Positions 43,637-52,452 of a stretch of DNA of 62,035 nt are shown here, piece by piece. A model generated the notes under the pieces. That model did not search any database and was not told the DNA's origin. It saw only the letters and a list, made by a program, of their open reading frames with translations. The translations under genes were made by a program, and so were the position numbers. Source of the DNA: Bacteroidota bacterium (lineage in GTDB: Bacteria; Bacteroidota; Bacteroidia; NS11-12g; UBA955); the NCBI GenBank assembly GCA_025354385.1, contig JANXMZ010000018.1, positions 1 through 62,035 of the forward strand. Direction: 5' to 3'. The stretch's first letter is position 1. Each line of letters opens with the position of its first letter.

Positions 43637-44482
43637 ATGAATTCAATTTTGATAAGTTTCTACAGAATGGGCAAATTAACTATAGCAGTTATTTGTATTT
43701 TTATTGCAGGTAATGCTTTCTCTCAAATGCAGCCAGTTTTAAAAAATAAAAGAGGAATTGGTATTTTGCCCCAGGCTGGTGACGTTGCCATTGGTTTTGG
43801 AGCCAATCCATTTTTAACCTATTTTGGCAATATGTTTAATGGAAATAATAACAATATTTCTCCTAGTCCAACATTTGCTACACAAAACCAGAGCATTTTC
43901 TTTAAATATATGAAAACTAGTCAATTGGCGTACAGAGGGTATTTTAGATTTGGGGTTAATTCAAATACAAATAGTATTAATGTGGCTGATAAAACACCTG
44001 GTGCGGCCAGTGGCAGCGTTGTAAAAGACGTTCAAAAGACTAAAAATAACATTATTGGTGTGGGATTTGGAATTGAAAAGAGACGAGGCAGTACAAGGCT
44101 TCAAGGCTATTATGGTGCTGAAATTTACTTAAATTACAACAGCGGTTTTGATACTAAAAATAAATATGGCAATGCGATTGCAAATGAGGATACTGGCACT
44201 ATCAGAAATACAATTTTAAATGCCTCATCTACCATGACAATTGGATTAAGAGCATTTACAGGGGTAGAGTACTTTGTTGCACCAAGAGTTTCTATTGGTG
44301 GTGAATTGGGATATGGCCCATCTGTAAGTTTCAGAAGTGCTAATGAAATTACGTCAGAATCTTACGATAAAACAACGGCTACCCTAACAACGACAAAGGT
44401 TAGCACTAGTCCACGCTCCAGTGGATTTTCACTCGATACAGACAATTATTTTGGAATTATTAAATTGTTATTCTATTTTTAA
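43637..44482 (+). CDS. Outer-membrane beta-barrel protein of unknown function
   Basis: This 281-residue protein has a signal peptide with a slightly long N-region (to about residue 30, GNAFSQ). The body shows Gly/Asn/Ser/Tyr-rich alternating strands (NIIGVGFGIEKRRG, LQGYYGAEIYLNYNSG, FSIGGELGYG-like) and a terminal FGIIKLLFYF strand, as expected of a small barrel. There is no characterised family assignment. A promoter box lies directly upstream. The next gene, a lipoprotein, is 65 bases away with its own promoter. Confidence 0.65.
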   Translation: MNSILISFYRMGKLTIAVICIFIAGNAFSQMQPVLKNKRGIGILPQAGDVAIGFGANPFLTYFGNMFNGNNNNISPSPTFATQNQSIFFKYMKTSQLAYRGYFRFGVNSNTNSINVADKTPGAASGSVVKDVQKTKNNIIGVGFGIEKRRGSTRLQGYYGAEIYLNYNSGFDTKNKYGNAIANEDTGTIRNTILNASSTMTIGLRAFTGVEYFVAPRVSIGGELGYGPSVSFRSANEITSESYDKTTATLTTTKVSTSPRSSGFSLDTDNYFGIIKLLFYF

Positions 44483-44529
44483 TCCTCAACTCTTTTAGAT
44501 CCTCTGTTTGCATAATCGAATTCTTTATC

Positions 44530-44537
44530 TATATTTG
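44530..44537 (+). promoter_or_regulatory. Minus-7 element (TATATTTG)
   Basis: A perfect TAnnTTTG, nine bases before the ATG at 44547. It lies inside the longer frame and shows that the earlier start at 44508 is wrong. Confidence 0.65.
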
Positions 44538-44546
44538 CCAAATATT

Positions 44547-45134
44547 ATGAAAATGAAAATCAAAAATTTATTAATAATCGCAGCAGTTTTTTCACTGGTT
44601 TTATCAGCTTGTAAATACGATGAGGGTCCCGGTATTTCCTTAAGAACCAAACGCGTTAGAATTAGTAATGAATGGATTGTTACTAATTACAAAGTAGATG
44701 GAAGTGTTAATGATGCTATCAAATCAACTTTTACCCATGGCGATTCATTGCAACTAGTATTATCAATCAATAAAACTGGAAAATACGAATTTAACCTTCA
44801 ATACACTGAGTCATATCAAAATACTACCACTTGGCATAAGTATTTTATTGCTAATCAAACAGGGTTGGTTTCTTTGTATTACGAATACAATCAAAACAAT
44901 TTATTTAAATTATTAGGTGCTCATGGTGCTTGGTCGTTTTCTAACAAACACGACCATATTAATTTTGGTCCTTATGATTTGTCTCATGTTGATGGAGAAA
45001 GAAAACCACTGGATTGCGATATCATCATGTTAAAGCAAAAGATGTTGAAGATTGAGTTTACAAATCCTTCAGATTTAACTAGACATAACATTACATTTGA
45101 GCCGAGAAACAAAGAGCAAGGCTTGTTGAAATAA
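44547..45134 (+). CDS. Lipoprotein of unknown function
   Basis: This 195-residue lipoprotein has a clear signal and lipobox VLSAC (Cys22). The mature chain is a beta-rich single domain with NEWIVTNYKVDGS near the start and repeated aromatic strands (KYEFNLQYTESYQNTTTWHKYF, HGAWSFSNKHDHINFG). It has the look of a lipocalin-like family common in Bacteroidota outer membranes. No catalytic motif is visible. The promoter fixes the start at 44547, and a strong terminator closes the transcript. Confidence 0.7.
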   Translation: MKMKIKNLLIIAAVFSLVLSACKYDEGPGISLRTKRVRISNEWIVTNYKVDGSVNDAIKSTFTHGDSLQLVLSINKTGKYEFNLQYTESYQNTTTWHKYFIANQTGLVSLYYEYNQNNLFKLLGAHGAWSFSNKHDHINFGPYDLSHVDGERKPLDCDIIMLKQKMLKIEFTNPSDLTRHNITFEPRNKEQGLLK

Positions 45135-45152
45135 TTTCAACAGAATATATTG

Positions 45153-45188
45153 AAGTCCTGCAATGAATTAATTGCAGGACTTTTTTTT
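45153..45188 (+). terminator. Rho-independent terminator
   Basis: A perfect 12-bp stem AAGTCCTGCAAT / ATTGCAGGACTT with a 6-base loop and eight T residues, 18 bases after the lipoprotein stop. Confidence 0.92.
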
Positions 45189-45204
45189 ATCCTAATTTTT
45201 ACCT

Positions 45205-45212
45205 TAATTTTG
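45205..45212 (+). promoter_or_regulatory. Minus-7 element (TAATTTTG) for DUF4290-murA
   Basis: A perfect TAnnTTTG, 11 bases before the ATG at 45224. Confidence 0.6.
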
Positions 45213-45223
45213 AAATCAATTAT

Positions 45224-45862
45224 ATGAGAGAACTTTTCGAGTACAATACCCAATCTAAAAAATTGATCATTTCGGAGTACGGAAGATCTTTTCAAAGCAT
45301 GGTTGAACATGTTTTAGGTGTCGAAGATAAAACAAAGCGAACTAAAATGGCAGAGGCTTTGATTGGCGTTATGGAAATATTAAATCCTTTGGCAAAAGAG
45401 CAGGCGGACTATAAACAGAAATTTTGGGATCACCTTCACATTGTAGCCAATTTTCAATTAGATGTCGATTGTCCGTATCCTACACCAGAAAGGGATACAA
45501 TAGTTAAGAAACCTGAGCAGATTCCATATTCTTCCCAACCAATTAAATTCAGATTTTATGGACGTAATCTTCAAAATATGGTGAACAAAGCAGCCAATAT
45601 TGATAATACAGAAATGAAAAATGAATTCTTGAATTTACTCGCTTCCTTCATGAGCAATTCATCACGCAACTGGAATAATGAAAATCTTACCAACCAGCAA
45701 TTAGCAGAGCATTTAAAAATGATGTCAAGTAGTAAACTTGAAATTAACCCCGAAGCACTTGAAATTACTTTGGAGCAAAGAAAGAAGAAATTCTTTAAGC
45801 CCAATAATAATAACAACAAGTTCTACAATAAAAATAAAAAGCATAATAATTTTAAAAAGTAA
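45224..45862 (+). CDS. DUF4290 family protein
   Basis: This is a 212-residue soluble Bacteroidota protein of DUF4290. It begins MRELFEYNTQSKKLIISEYG, with a helical core containing KFWDHLHIVANFQLDVDCPYP (about 66-86). The last 25 residues are a low-complexity Asn/Lys/Phe tail (KPNNNNNKFYNKNKKHNN), which may bind nucleic acid or polyanion. It is joined to murA by a nine-base gap, an arrangement I regard as common in this phylum. The function is unknown. Confidence 0.85.
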   Translation: MRELFEYNTQSKKLIISEYGRSFQSMVEHVLGVEDKTKRTKMAEALIGVMEILNPLAKEQADYKQKFWDHLHIVANFQLDVDCPYPTPERDTIVKKPEQIPYSSQPIKFRFYGRNLQNMVNKAANIDNTEMKNEFLNLLASFMSNSSRNWNNENLTNQQLAEHLKMMSSSKLEINPEALEITLEQRKKKFFKPNNNNNKFYNKNKKHNNFKK

Positions 45863-45871
45863 TCTCTATAA

Positions 45872-47185
45872 ATGTCAACTTTTAAAGTAACCGGTGGTAA
45901 AAAGCTAAAGGGTGAAATTGTACCTCAAGGTGCTAAAAACGAAGCACTGCAAATAATTTCAGCGGTTTTATTAACCCCCGAGGAAATCATTATCAATAAT
46001 ATACCAGCTATTCGCGATGTGCTTAAGCTCATAGAATTGCTAATGGATCTTGGTGTTAAAGTGAGTAAAATTGGCGAAGAGTCTTATTCCTTTAAAGCGG
46101 ATAATATTAATTTAGATTACTTAAATTCTGCGGATTTTAAATTAAAGGGCTCAGGATTAAGAGGCTCAATAATGATTATTGGTCCACTATTGGCGCGTTT
46201 TGGAAAGGGTTATATACCTAGTCCAGGTGGCGATAAAATAGGAAGAAGAAGACTCGATACCCATTTCATCGGGTTTATGAAACTTGGGGCAAAGTTCGAA
46301 TATCTGCCAGATGAACAATTCTATAAAGTATCTACACCAGATGGTAAATTAACAGGAGCTTATATGCTGTTAGATGAAGCATCAGTAACAGGCACAGCCA
46401 ATATTGTAATGGCAGCATCATTGGCCAAAGGTGTAACAACTATTTACAATGCAGCTTGTGAACCATATTTGCAACAACTCTGCAAAATGTTGAACCGCAT
46501 GGGTGCCAAGATTAGTGGAATAGGTAGTAATTTATTAACAATAGATGGTGTTGAAAGTCTTGGAGGAACAACTCATACCATGTTGCCTGATATGATAGAA
46601 ATAGGCAGTTTTATTGGTTTGGCTGCAATGACCGAAAGTGAAATTACCATTAAAAATTGCTTTATACCTGAATTGGGTGTAATTCCAGATATTTTCAAAA
46701 GGTTGGGAATACAAATGGAATTTAGGGGAGATGATATCTACATTCCAGGTCAAGAGCATTATCAAATAGATACATTTATTGACGGTAGTATACTAACTGT
46801 TTCGGATTCGCCATGGCCAGGATTTACGCCTGACTTGATAAGCATTGTTTTGGTAACGGCTACACAAGCCAGAGGAAATGTACTCATACATCAAAAAATG
46901 TTTGAAAGTCGCTTGTTTTTTGTAGATAATCTAATTGATATGGGAGCGAAGATTATATTATGTGATCCGCACAGAGCCAATGTTATGGGATTAGATAAGA
47001 AAGTGCCGTTGAAAGGGATTACCATGAGTTCGCCAGATATTCGCGCAGGTGTGGCCATGTTAATTGCAGCTATGAGTGCAAGTGGAATTAGCACCATCCG
47101 CAATATTGAACAAATTGACCGTGGTTATCAGAACATAGATAAACGATTGAATAATATTGGCGCAGATATTGTAAGATTAGATTAA
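45872..47185 (+). CDS. murA: UDP-N-acetylglucosamine 1-carboxyvinyltransferase with Asp at the catalytic-Cys position
   Basis: MurA adds enolpyruvate from PEP to UDP-GlcNAc, the first committed step of peptidoglycan synthesis. The 437-residue length is normal, and the EPSP-synthase-like two-domain fold is evident (GAKNEALQIISAVLL at the start; GRRRLDTHFIGFMKLGA). In the PEP loop the usual Cys (E. coli Cys115) is Asp121 in PGGDKIGRR. Such Asp forms keep activity but are not alkylated by fosfomycin. It is probably in one operon with DUF4290, and a TlpA-like gene follows. Confidence 0.96.
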   Translation: MSTFKVTGGKKLKGEIVPQGAKNEALQIISAVLLTPEEIIINNIPAIRDVLKLIELLMDLGVKVSKIGEESYSFKADNINLDYLNSADFKLKGSGLRGSIMIIGPLLARFGKGYIPSPGGDKIGRRRLDTHFIGFMKLGAKFEYLPDEQFYKVSTPDGKLTGAYMLLDEASVTGTANIVMAASLAKGVTTIYNAACEPYLQQLCKMLNRMGAKISGIGSNLLTIDGVESLGGTTHTMLPDMIEIGSFIGLAAMTESEITIKNCFIPELGVIPDIFKRLGIQMEFRGDDIYIPGQEHYQIDTFIDGSILTVSDSPWPGFTPDLISIVLVTATQARGNVLIHQKMFESRLFFVDNLIDMGAKIILCDPHRANVMGLDKKVPLKGITMSSPDIRAGVAMLIAAMSASGISTIRNIEQIDRGYQNIDKRLNNIGADIVRLD

Positions 47186-47192
47186 AGAACCA

Positions 47193-47714
47193 ATGAAAAA
47201 GCGAAATTTAACCATTGCAGCCATGCTTATTTTAATACCTGCATTCTTATATATCTACAGCTATTTTCCCAATCAAGCTGTTACTCAATTAAAAGCACCT
47301 GCACATACACCAGCGCTGTTATTGCCAGGATTGAATGGAGATACTTTTGATATTAATAAATACAAAGGCAAGGTGGTAATTTTGAATTTTTGGGCTTCGT
47401 GGAGCAAAGCCAGCAGAACCGAAAATAAAAACCTCGTGCGTATTTATCAAAAATATAAAAATAATAACAAGGTAGTTTTTGCAAGTGTTTCTTTGGATAC
47501 CGATGAAACAAGTTGGAAAACAGCTATTGAAGAAGATGAATGTGAATGGAAAGCACAATTTTGTGATTTTAAAAAATATGAGTCACCAATTGCAAAAGCT
47601 TATCAGATAAATACTATACCTGCTTTTTATCTGATAGATAAAACTAGCACTATTGTAAAAACTACCAACAAGGTGCAAGACTTTGAAGCGATGGTAGATG
47701 GTTTGGTGAAATAA
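47193..47714 (+). CDS. TlpA/thioredoxin-like protein lacking both active-site cysteines
   Basis: This 173-residue protein has an N-terminal membrane helix/signal (about 7-26) and a TlpA/AhpC-type thioredoxin fold: KGKVVILNFWASW, then FASVSLDTDETSW, then a cis-Pro loop NTIPAFYLI. The redox site reads WSKAS (70-74) where WCxxC is expected, so Ser71 and Ser74 replace both cysteines. It cannot act as a classic thiol-disulfide oxidoreductase. It follows murA by seven bases, so it is co-transcribed with it. A binding or chaperone role is possible. Confidence 0.85.
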   Translation: MKKRNLTIAAMLILIPAFLYIYSYFPNQAVTQLKAPAHTPALLLPGLNGDTFDINKYKGKVVILNFWASWSKASRTENKNLVRIYQKYKNNNKVVFASVSLDTDETSWKTAIEEDECEWKAQFCDFKKYESPIAKAYQINTIPAFYLIDKTSTIVKTTNKVQDFEAMVDGLVK

Positions 47715-47779
47715 TAATACTTTCTAAGTCATGTTGTCAGATTTAAAGGCTTGGCAATGTTTTTGTCTAATTGCCGTAT

Positions 47780-48307
47780 ATGAGTAACGATCAGAATATA
47801 GAGCAAAGTGAAGAAACATTAGACGCTGCAAATGATAACAACGAAATTGCTTCAAACGAAACCTCGGAATTAGATAATTTGAAAGCTCAATTGCAAGAAA
47901 GCAATGACAAGTTTTTAAGATTGTATGCTGAGTTTGATAATTATAAACGCAGAACTTTAAAAGAAAGAGCTGAGTTATTGCAAACGGCCGGTAAAGAAGT
48001 AATTCTGTCGCTATTACCTGTGGTGGATGATTTTGATAGAGCCAAAAAGGCAGACGTTCAAGACTTAAATTTGTATAAAGAGGGTGTCAATTTAATTCAT
48101 CACAAATTCAACTTAATTTTAACAGCCAAAGGTCTAAAAGCAATTGAATCTATTGGCGAAGCATTCAATGTAGATAAACATGAAGCCATTACCAATATTC
48201 CTGCTCCTAGCGAAGAATTGAAAGGGAAAGTAATAGATGAAACCGAAAAAGGCTATGAGTTGAATGGACAGGTAATTCGTTTTGCTAAAGTCATTGTAGG
48301 AGAATAA
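47780..48307 (+). CDS. grpE: Nucleotide exchange factor GrpE
   Basis: GrpE releases ADP from DnaK. The 175-residue protein has an acidic, disordered N-terminus (to about 35), the long paired helix (LKAQLQESNDKFLRLYAEFDNYKRRT), and a beta-rich end with the family pattern (GEAFNVDKHEAITNIPAPSEELKGKV, ETEKGYELNGQVIRFAKVIVGE). The ATG at 47780 gives MSNDQ; an earlier TTG at 47771 adds three residues and is less likely. It is followed by dnaJ; dnaK is not in the window. Confidence 0.94.
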   Translation: MSNDQNIEQSEETLDAANDNNEIASNETSELDNLKAQLQESNDKFLRLYAEFDNYKRRTLKERAELLQTAGKEVILSLLPVVDDFDRAKKADVQDLNLYKEGVNLIHHKFNLILTAKGLKAIESIGEAFNVDKHEAITNIPAPSEELKGKVIDETEKGYELNGQVIRFAKVIVGE

Positions 48308-48340
48308 TTTAAAAAGTATAACCATTAATTAAGCAATACA

Positions 48341-49468
48341 TTGGCTAAAAGAGATTATTACGAAATTTTAGAAGTATCTAAAAATGCATCTGCAGATGAA
48401 ATTAAGAAGGCCTATAGAAAAATGGCCATTAAGTTTCATCCAGATAAAAATCCAAACAACAAGGAGGCAGAAGAAAAATTCAAAGAAGCTGCAGAGGCCT
48501 ATGAGATTTTAAGCGATGCTCAAAAAAAGCAAAGGTATGATCAATATGGTCATGCTGGAGTGGGTGGCGCATCGGGCGGAGGATATGGCGGAGGAGGGAT
48601 GAACATGGATGATATCTTTAGCCAGTTTGGAGATATTTTTGGTGGGGGTGGAGGTTTTGGTGATTTCTTTGGCGGCAGTCAAGGGGGTAGAGGTGGCAGA
48701 ACCAGGGCCAATGTTGGAAGCAATATTCGCATAAAATTAAAATTGAATTTTTCTGACATCAAGAATGGTGTTGAGAAAAAAATAAAATACAAAAAACAGG
48801 TTGTTGCAAAGGGTGTAACTTTTAAAGATTGTACTACCTGCAGAGGGAGCGGACAAGTAGCCAGGGTTACAAATACTTTTCTTGGACAAATGCAAACAGT
48901 TACCGCTTGTCCTTCATGCGGTGGTAGTGGTAAAATTATAAATAACCGCCCGGCAGGTGCTAGCGAACAAGGTTTGGTATACGAAGAAATCGAAACTACT
49001 ATTAAGATTCCAGCAGGTGTGCAAGAAGGCATGCAGTTATCAATTAATGGTAAAGGCAATGCGGCACCAGGTGGTATAGATGGTGACTTATTAATTTTAA
49101 TTGAAGAAGAACAGCATGCAGAACTGATTCGCCAAGACCAGCATGTTATATATAATTTAGTTGTAAGTGTATCGGATGCTATTTTAGGAAATACAGTAGA
49201 GGTGCCAACCATTGATGGTAAAGCTAAAATTACAGTAGAGCCAGGAACACAAAGCGGTAAAGTTTTGCGCTTAAGAGGTAAGGGTTTTCCAGAAGTAAAT
49301 GGATATAATACTGGCGATCAACTCATACAAATTCATATTTGGATACCTAAAAAAGTATCTTCGGAAGAGACAGAGATGTTGAAGAAATTAAATGAATCTG
49401 AACATTTTTCTCCAAAGAATGCCAAGAAAGACAAAGGCTTCTTCGATAAAATGAAGGATTGGTTTTAA
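48341..49468 (+). CDS. dnaJ: Chaperone DnaJ with only two of four zinc-finger motifs
   Basis: This Hsp40 co-chaperone of 375 residues has a J domain with HPD at 33-35, a Gly-rich linker (72-125) and a client-binding beta region. The Cys-rich domain holds CTTCRGSG (164-171) and CPSCGGSG (190-197), the second and third CxxCxGxG motifs. The first and fourth are missing ([14 protein letters not shown] and [11 protein letters not shown] at the expected places). Zinc centre I is therefore lost and centre II retained. Translation begins at TTG (48341), since [10 protein letters not shown] is the universal start and no ATG is near. It follows grpE by 33 bases. Confidence 0.95.
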   Translation: MAKRDYYEILEVSKNASADEIKKAYRKMAIKFHPDKNPNNKEAEEKFKEAAEAYEILSDAQKKQRYDQYGHAGVGGASGGGYGGGGMNMDDIFSQFGDIFGGGGGFGDFFGGSQGGRGGRTRANVGSNIRIKLKLNFSDIKNGVEKKIKYKKQVVAKGVTFKDCTTCRGSGQVARVTNTFLGQMQTVTACPSCGGSGKIINNRPAGASEQGLVYEEIETTIKIPAGVQEGMQLSINGKGNAAPGGIDGDLLILIEEEQHAELIRQDQHVIYNLVVSVSDAILGNTVEVPTIDGKAKITVEPGTQSGKVLRLRGKGFPEVNGYNTGDQLIQIHIWIPKKVSSEETEMLKKLNESEHFSPKNAKKDKGFFDKMKDWF

Positions 49469-49488
49469 TTTAGAATGCAACCTTTAAT

Positions 49489-49524
49489 AAAAAGGCATCA
49501 CCTGTAAAGATGATGCCTTTTTTT
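49489..49524. terminator. Bidirectional terminator between convergent dnaJ and adaptor genes
   Basis: The stem AAAAAGGCATCA / TGATGCCTTTTT with a 10-base loop has T runs in both directions, 20 bases after dnaJ and about 20 bases from the adaptor stop. Confidence 0.9.
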
Positions 49525-49545
49525 ATTCCTAAATTGTAGGAGTTT

Positions 49546-50838
49546 TTATTTTTTATCTGTCACTTCGTAGAGCTTTTCTTTGTCTACTATTTGAACATTG
49601 CCACCATCCATTAACTTTGAATTAATTGCTTCGAAGGGGGCGGAAACAACTTCTTCACCTGGCTTTAAACCTTCAATTATCTTAATGAATTTTGTATCTT
49701 GTATGCCTGTTTTAACAATGCGCTTGGAAACTTTACCATTGGTGTTTACAAACACAACCTCATCTTTAATATCTGGATTGTCTTTGTTTTCTTTTAATGT
49801 AACAGAAGCAACAGGTACAGCCATTACATTTTTTTCGGTTTTGGTAAAAACATGCACACTTGCACTCATGCCGGGGCGGAAGGGCATTCTACCACTATTC
49901 TCTTCCATTAATGCTTCATAAGATTCTTTCAAAATTAAAATCTTTACTTCGTATTTGGTAACCTGATCAGTAGAAATAGAAGCTGCCGAATTGCTCTTGG
50001 CGCTATTGGCTACTTGTGTAACCACACCCTTAAAGGTTTTGCCTTGGTAAGCATCTACTTCAATACCTGCGGTGTCTCCAGTTTTAATCCTTACAATATC
50101 ATTTTCATTTACATCTACTCTTACTTCCATTCTGTTCAAATCTGAAATGCGCATCATCTCAGTTCCGGCCATTTGAGCAGTTCCAACTACACGTTCACCT
50201 TTTTTGGAATTCAATCCAGTAATAACGCCATCTGCTGGAGCATGCACACTGGTTCTGCCATAGTTTTTGGAAGCTTGTTGTACACTTGCATCTACAGATT
50301 GTGTGTTGTAAACAGATGCTAAAGCTTGTTTTTCTCCTGCTTCTAATTCGGCTTTTGCCATGTTATATTGGGCTTCAGAATTATCGTATTCTTGTTGACT
50401 AATAACCTTATCGGCAAATAATTTTTTCTGGCGTTCAAATGTTTTTCTTTGCATTTCTACATTCGCTCTTGTCCTTGTTAATTGTGCCTGCACGTTGGAT
50501 GAATTAGCTTTTGCATTATTTAAACCCGCCTTGGCTTGGTCGAGTTGCGTTTGGTATAAATCAGGATTTATTCTCACCAGCAATTGCCCTTTTTTTACGG
50601 TATCGCCTTCTTGAACATACAAGTCTATAATTTCGCCTGAAACATCGGGACTGATTTTAACTTCGCTTTCCGGATAAATGGTGCCACTCGCTGTTACCTC
50701 TTCTACAATATTTTGCATGGCTACTTTTTCAACGGCTACTTTAATACCCATGTTTTTATTGCCCGAGCATTTTCCTATGACGAGGAGAATAATGACAATG
50801 GCGGAAATGGCGATGATTATTTTTTTCTTTTTTGACAT
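49546..50838 (-). CDS. Periplasmic adaptor subunit (RND/MacA-type efflux)
   Basis: This 430-residue membrane-fusion protein has an N-terminal membrane anchor (about 6-22). The lipoyl/barrel-sandwich halves (ISPDVSGEIIDLYVQEGDTVKKGQLLVRI; VHAPADGVITGLNSKKGERVVG) flank a coiled-coil hairpin (LDQAKAGLNNAKA ... LEAGEKQALASVY), and beta-barrel and membrane-proximal domains follow. It bridges an inner-membrane pump to TolC. The TolC gene stands just upstream, but no pump gene follows, because a terminator comes next. The ATG at 50838 is preferred to one 13 codons earlier that overlaps tolC. Confidence 0.9.
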   Translation of the reverse strand: MSKKKKIIIAISAIVIILLVIGKCSGNKNMGIKVAVEKVAMQNIVEEVTASGTIYPESEVKISPDVSGEIIDLYVQEGDTVKKGQLLVRINPDLYQTQLDQAKAGLNNAKANSSNVQAQLTRTRANVEMQRKTFERQKKLFADKVISQQEYDNSEAQYNMAKAELEAGEKQALASVYNTQSVDASVQQASKNYGRTSVHAPADGVITGLNSKKGERVVGTAQMAGTEMMRISDLNRMEVRVDVNENDIVRIKTGDTAGIEVDAYQGKTFKGVVTQVANSAKSNSAASISTDQVTKYEVKILILKESYEALMEENSGRMPFRPGMSASVHVFTKTEKNVMAVPVASVTLKENKDNPDIKDEVVFVNTNGKVSKRIVKTGIQDTKFIKIIEGLKPGEEVVSAPFEAINSKLMDGGNVQIVDKEKLYEVTDKK

Positions 50839-50842
50839 AATG

Positions 50843-52264
50843 TTATAAGGTAATGGTATTGCCTCTGTAATATTCAATTATGAGGGCTCTGAAAATAAGT
50901 TCGTATTTGGCTTGCAATTCATTCGACTGCGCTTGTAAATAATTGTTCTTTGCATTTATAAAATCAAAAGTAGTAGAAGCGCCTGCATCAAATCTTTTTT
51001 GAATATAATCCAAACTGGTTTTTTGAGCATCTTCACTGTTTAATGTGGCATCGTATTTTGCTTTTGCAGCATTGTAACTATTCACAGCAGTGTTAATGTC
51101 ATTCAACAAAGTATTCTTTTGTTTTTGCAAATTCATATCGCTAATTAGCATGTTAATTTTTGCTTTTTGAATTTGGTTCTGGACTTGAAATCCATTGAAC
51201 AAATTCCAACTGAAACTTACGCCTGCACCTTGACCAATATTGTTTTTAAATTGACTGCTGAAATCGATGGTTTTTGTGGTATAAGAATTAATTGGTTGTA
51301 GAACAGGTTCGTTGCCATTTTGAGTCTTTCCGATGATTTGATATCCTATTGGAATGGGATTAATTGTTGCCGTTTTAGCACTTTGCGAATACACTGTGCT
51401 AATGCTGCCATACAAAGAAATGGTTGGAGATAATAAGCCTTTGGAAATGCTTGTTTGAGCCCTTGCTGCATTGCTTTGCTGTACCGCAGATTTAATTTGT
51501 GGCATATTGTTAAGAGCCGTCTCAAACACTTCTAATACGTCAGGATTGGTTTTTGTTGTTATGCCTTCAATATTGGGAACCACCACTTCAAAGTCTGTTG
51601 TAATTGGCAATTGCATTAAATTGCGCAGTGTTAATATAGCAGCATTTTTCCCATTTACGGCATTTACGAGGGTTAATTGTTCATTGGCAATCTGTGCCTT
51701 TAATGTTAAAAGATTACTCAAATCGGCCGCACCGGCATCCACTTGTTTTTGAGCCTTGTCTATTCTTTGTTGTGTTGAAGCAATTTGTAATTGAGCATTG
51801 TTAATAGTTTCTATGGCTTGTATGGTTTGTAAAAATGAACTAGATATGCTTAATGCTATTTGATTTTTTGTGGCTTCTAAACTTTCTTCACTTGCCTTTT
51901 GGGTAAAAGTTTTTTGCTTGATATTGTTTATATTTTGAAAACCATTAAACAAAGTTACACCAACATTCAATCCAAAGTTATTGGAGCGTATGGTTTGATT
52001 GATGTATGTGTTGGTAAATCTATCCACAGTACGACCGAACTGATAGTTTTGGCCCGCACTGGCGGAGAGTGTAGGCAATAAGCTAGCTTTGCTCGCCTTC
52101 ACATCTATTGCGGAAGATTGTGTGTTCAGCATACTTTGCTTTATGTCTAAATTATTTTGCCATGCGTAATCAATACATTGTTTCAAAGTGAATTTTTGAA
52201 CTTGCGCTTTGGCGAGTCCAACCCAACTCAACATACAAATAATTAACAAATATTTTCTTGTCAT
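50843..52264 (-). CDS. TolC family outer-membrane efflux channel
   Basis: This 473-residue OEP protein has a signal peptide ending around LAKAQ (about residue 21). The mature part shows the repeated TolC layout of two structurally related halves with long amphipathic helices (KASLLPTLSASAGQNYQFG; ISKGLLSPTISLYGSIST; YIQKRFDAGASTTFDFINAKNNYL). It forms a trimeric exit duct for an adaptor-linked pump. It is the first gene of a two-gene unit with the adaptor. The ATG at 52264 is the signal-peptide start; a longer frame adds 21 non-signal residues. Confidence 0.92.
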   Translation of the reverse strand: MTRKYLLIICMLSWVGLAKAQVQKFTLKQCIDYAWQNNLDIKQSMLNTQSSAIDVKASKASLLPTLSASAGQNYQFGRTVDRFTNTYINQTIRSNNFGLNVGVTLFNGFQNINNIKQKTFTQKASEESLEATKNQIALSISSSFLQTIQAIETINNAQLQIASTQQRIDKAQKQVDAGAADLSNLLTLKAQIANEQLTLVNAVNGKNAAILTLRNLMQLPITTDFEVVVPNIEGITTKTNPDVLEVFETALNNMPQIKSAVQQSNAARAQTSISKGLLSPTISLYGSISTVYSQSAKTATINPIPIGYQIIGKTQNGNEPVLQPINSYTTKTIDFSSQFKNNIGQGAGVSFSWNLFNGFQVQNQIQKAKINMLISDMNLQKQKNTLLNDINTAVNSYNAAKAKYDATLNSEDAQKTSLDYIQKRFDAGASTTFDFINAKNNYLQAQSNELQAKYELIFRALIIEYYRGNTITL

Positions 52265-52452
52265 AAACTGAAATGAATGGTCGAAAATAAATGCAAGCAT
52301 TTGAAGGTGCTTGATTACTTCGACCAAATCAAATCAATAACGATAAAATAGTAAAGGGTTGATGAGCTGATTCGCAAATGAATAGGAAATGGTATAAAAA
52401 TTTTGAATGTGATACCCCCGTTTAAGTTTTTGGGTTTATCTTCGCAGGGTAC

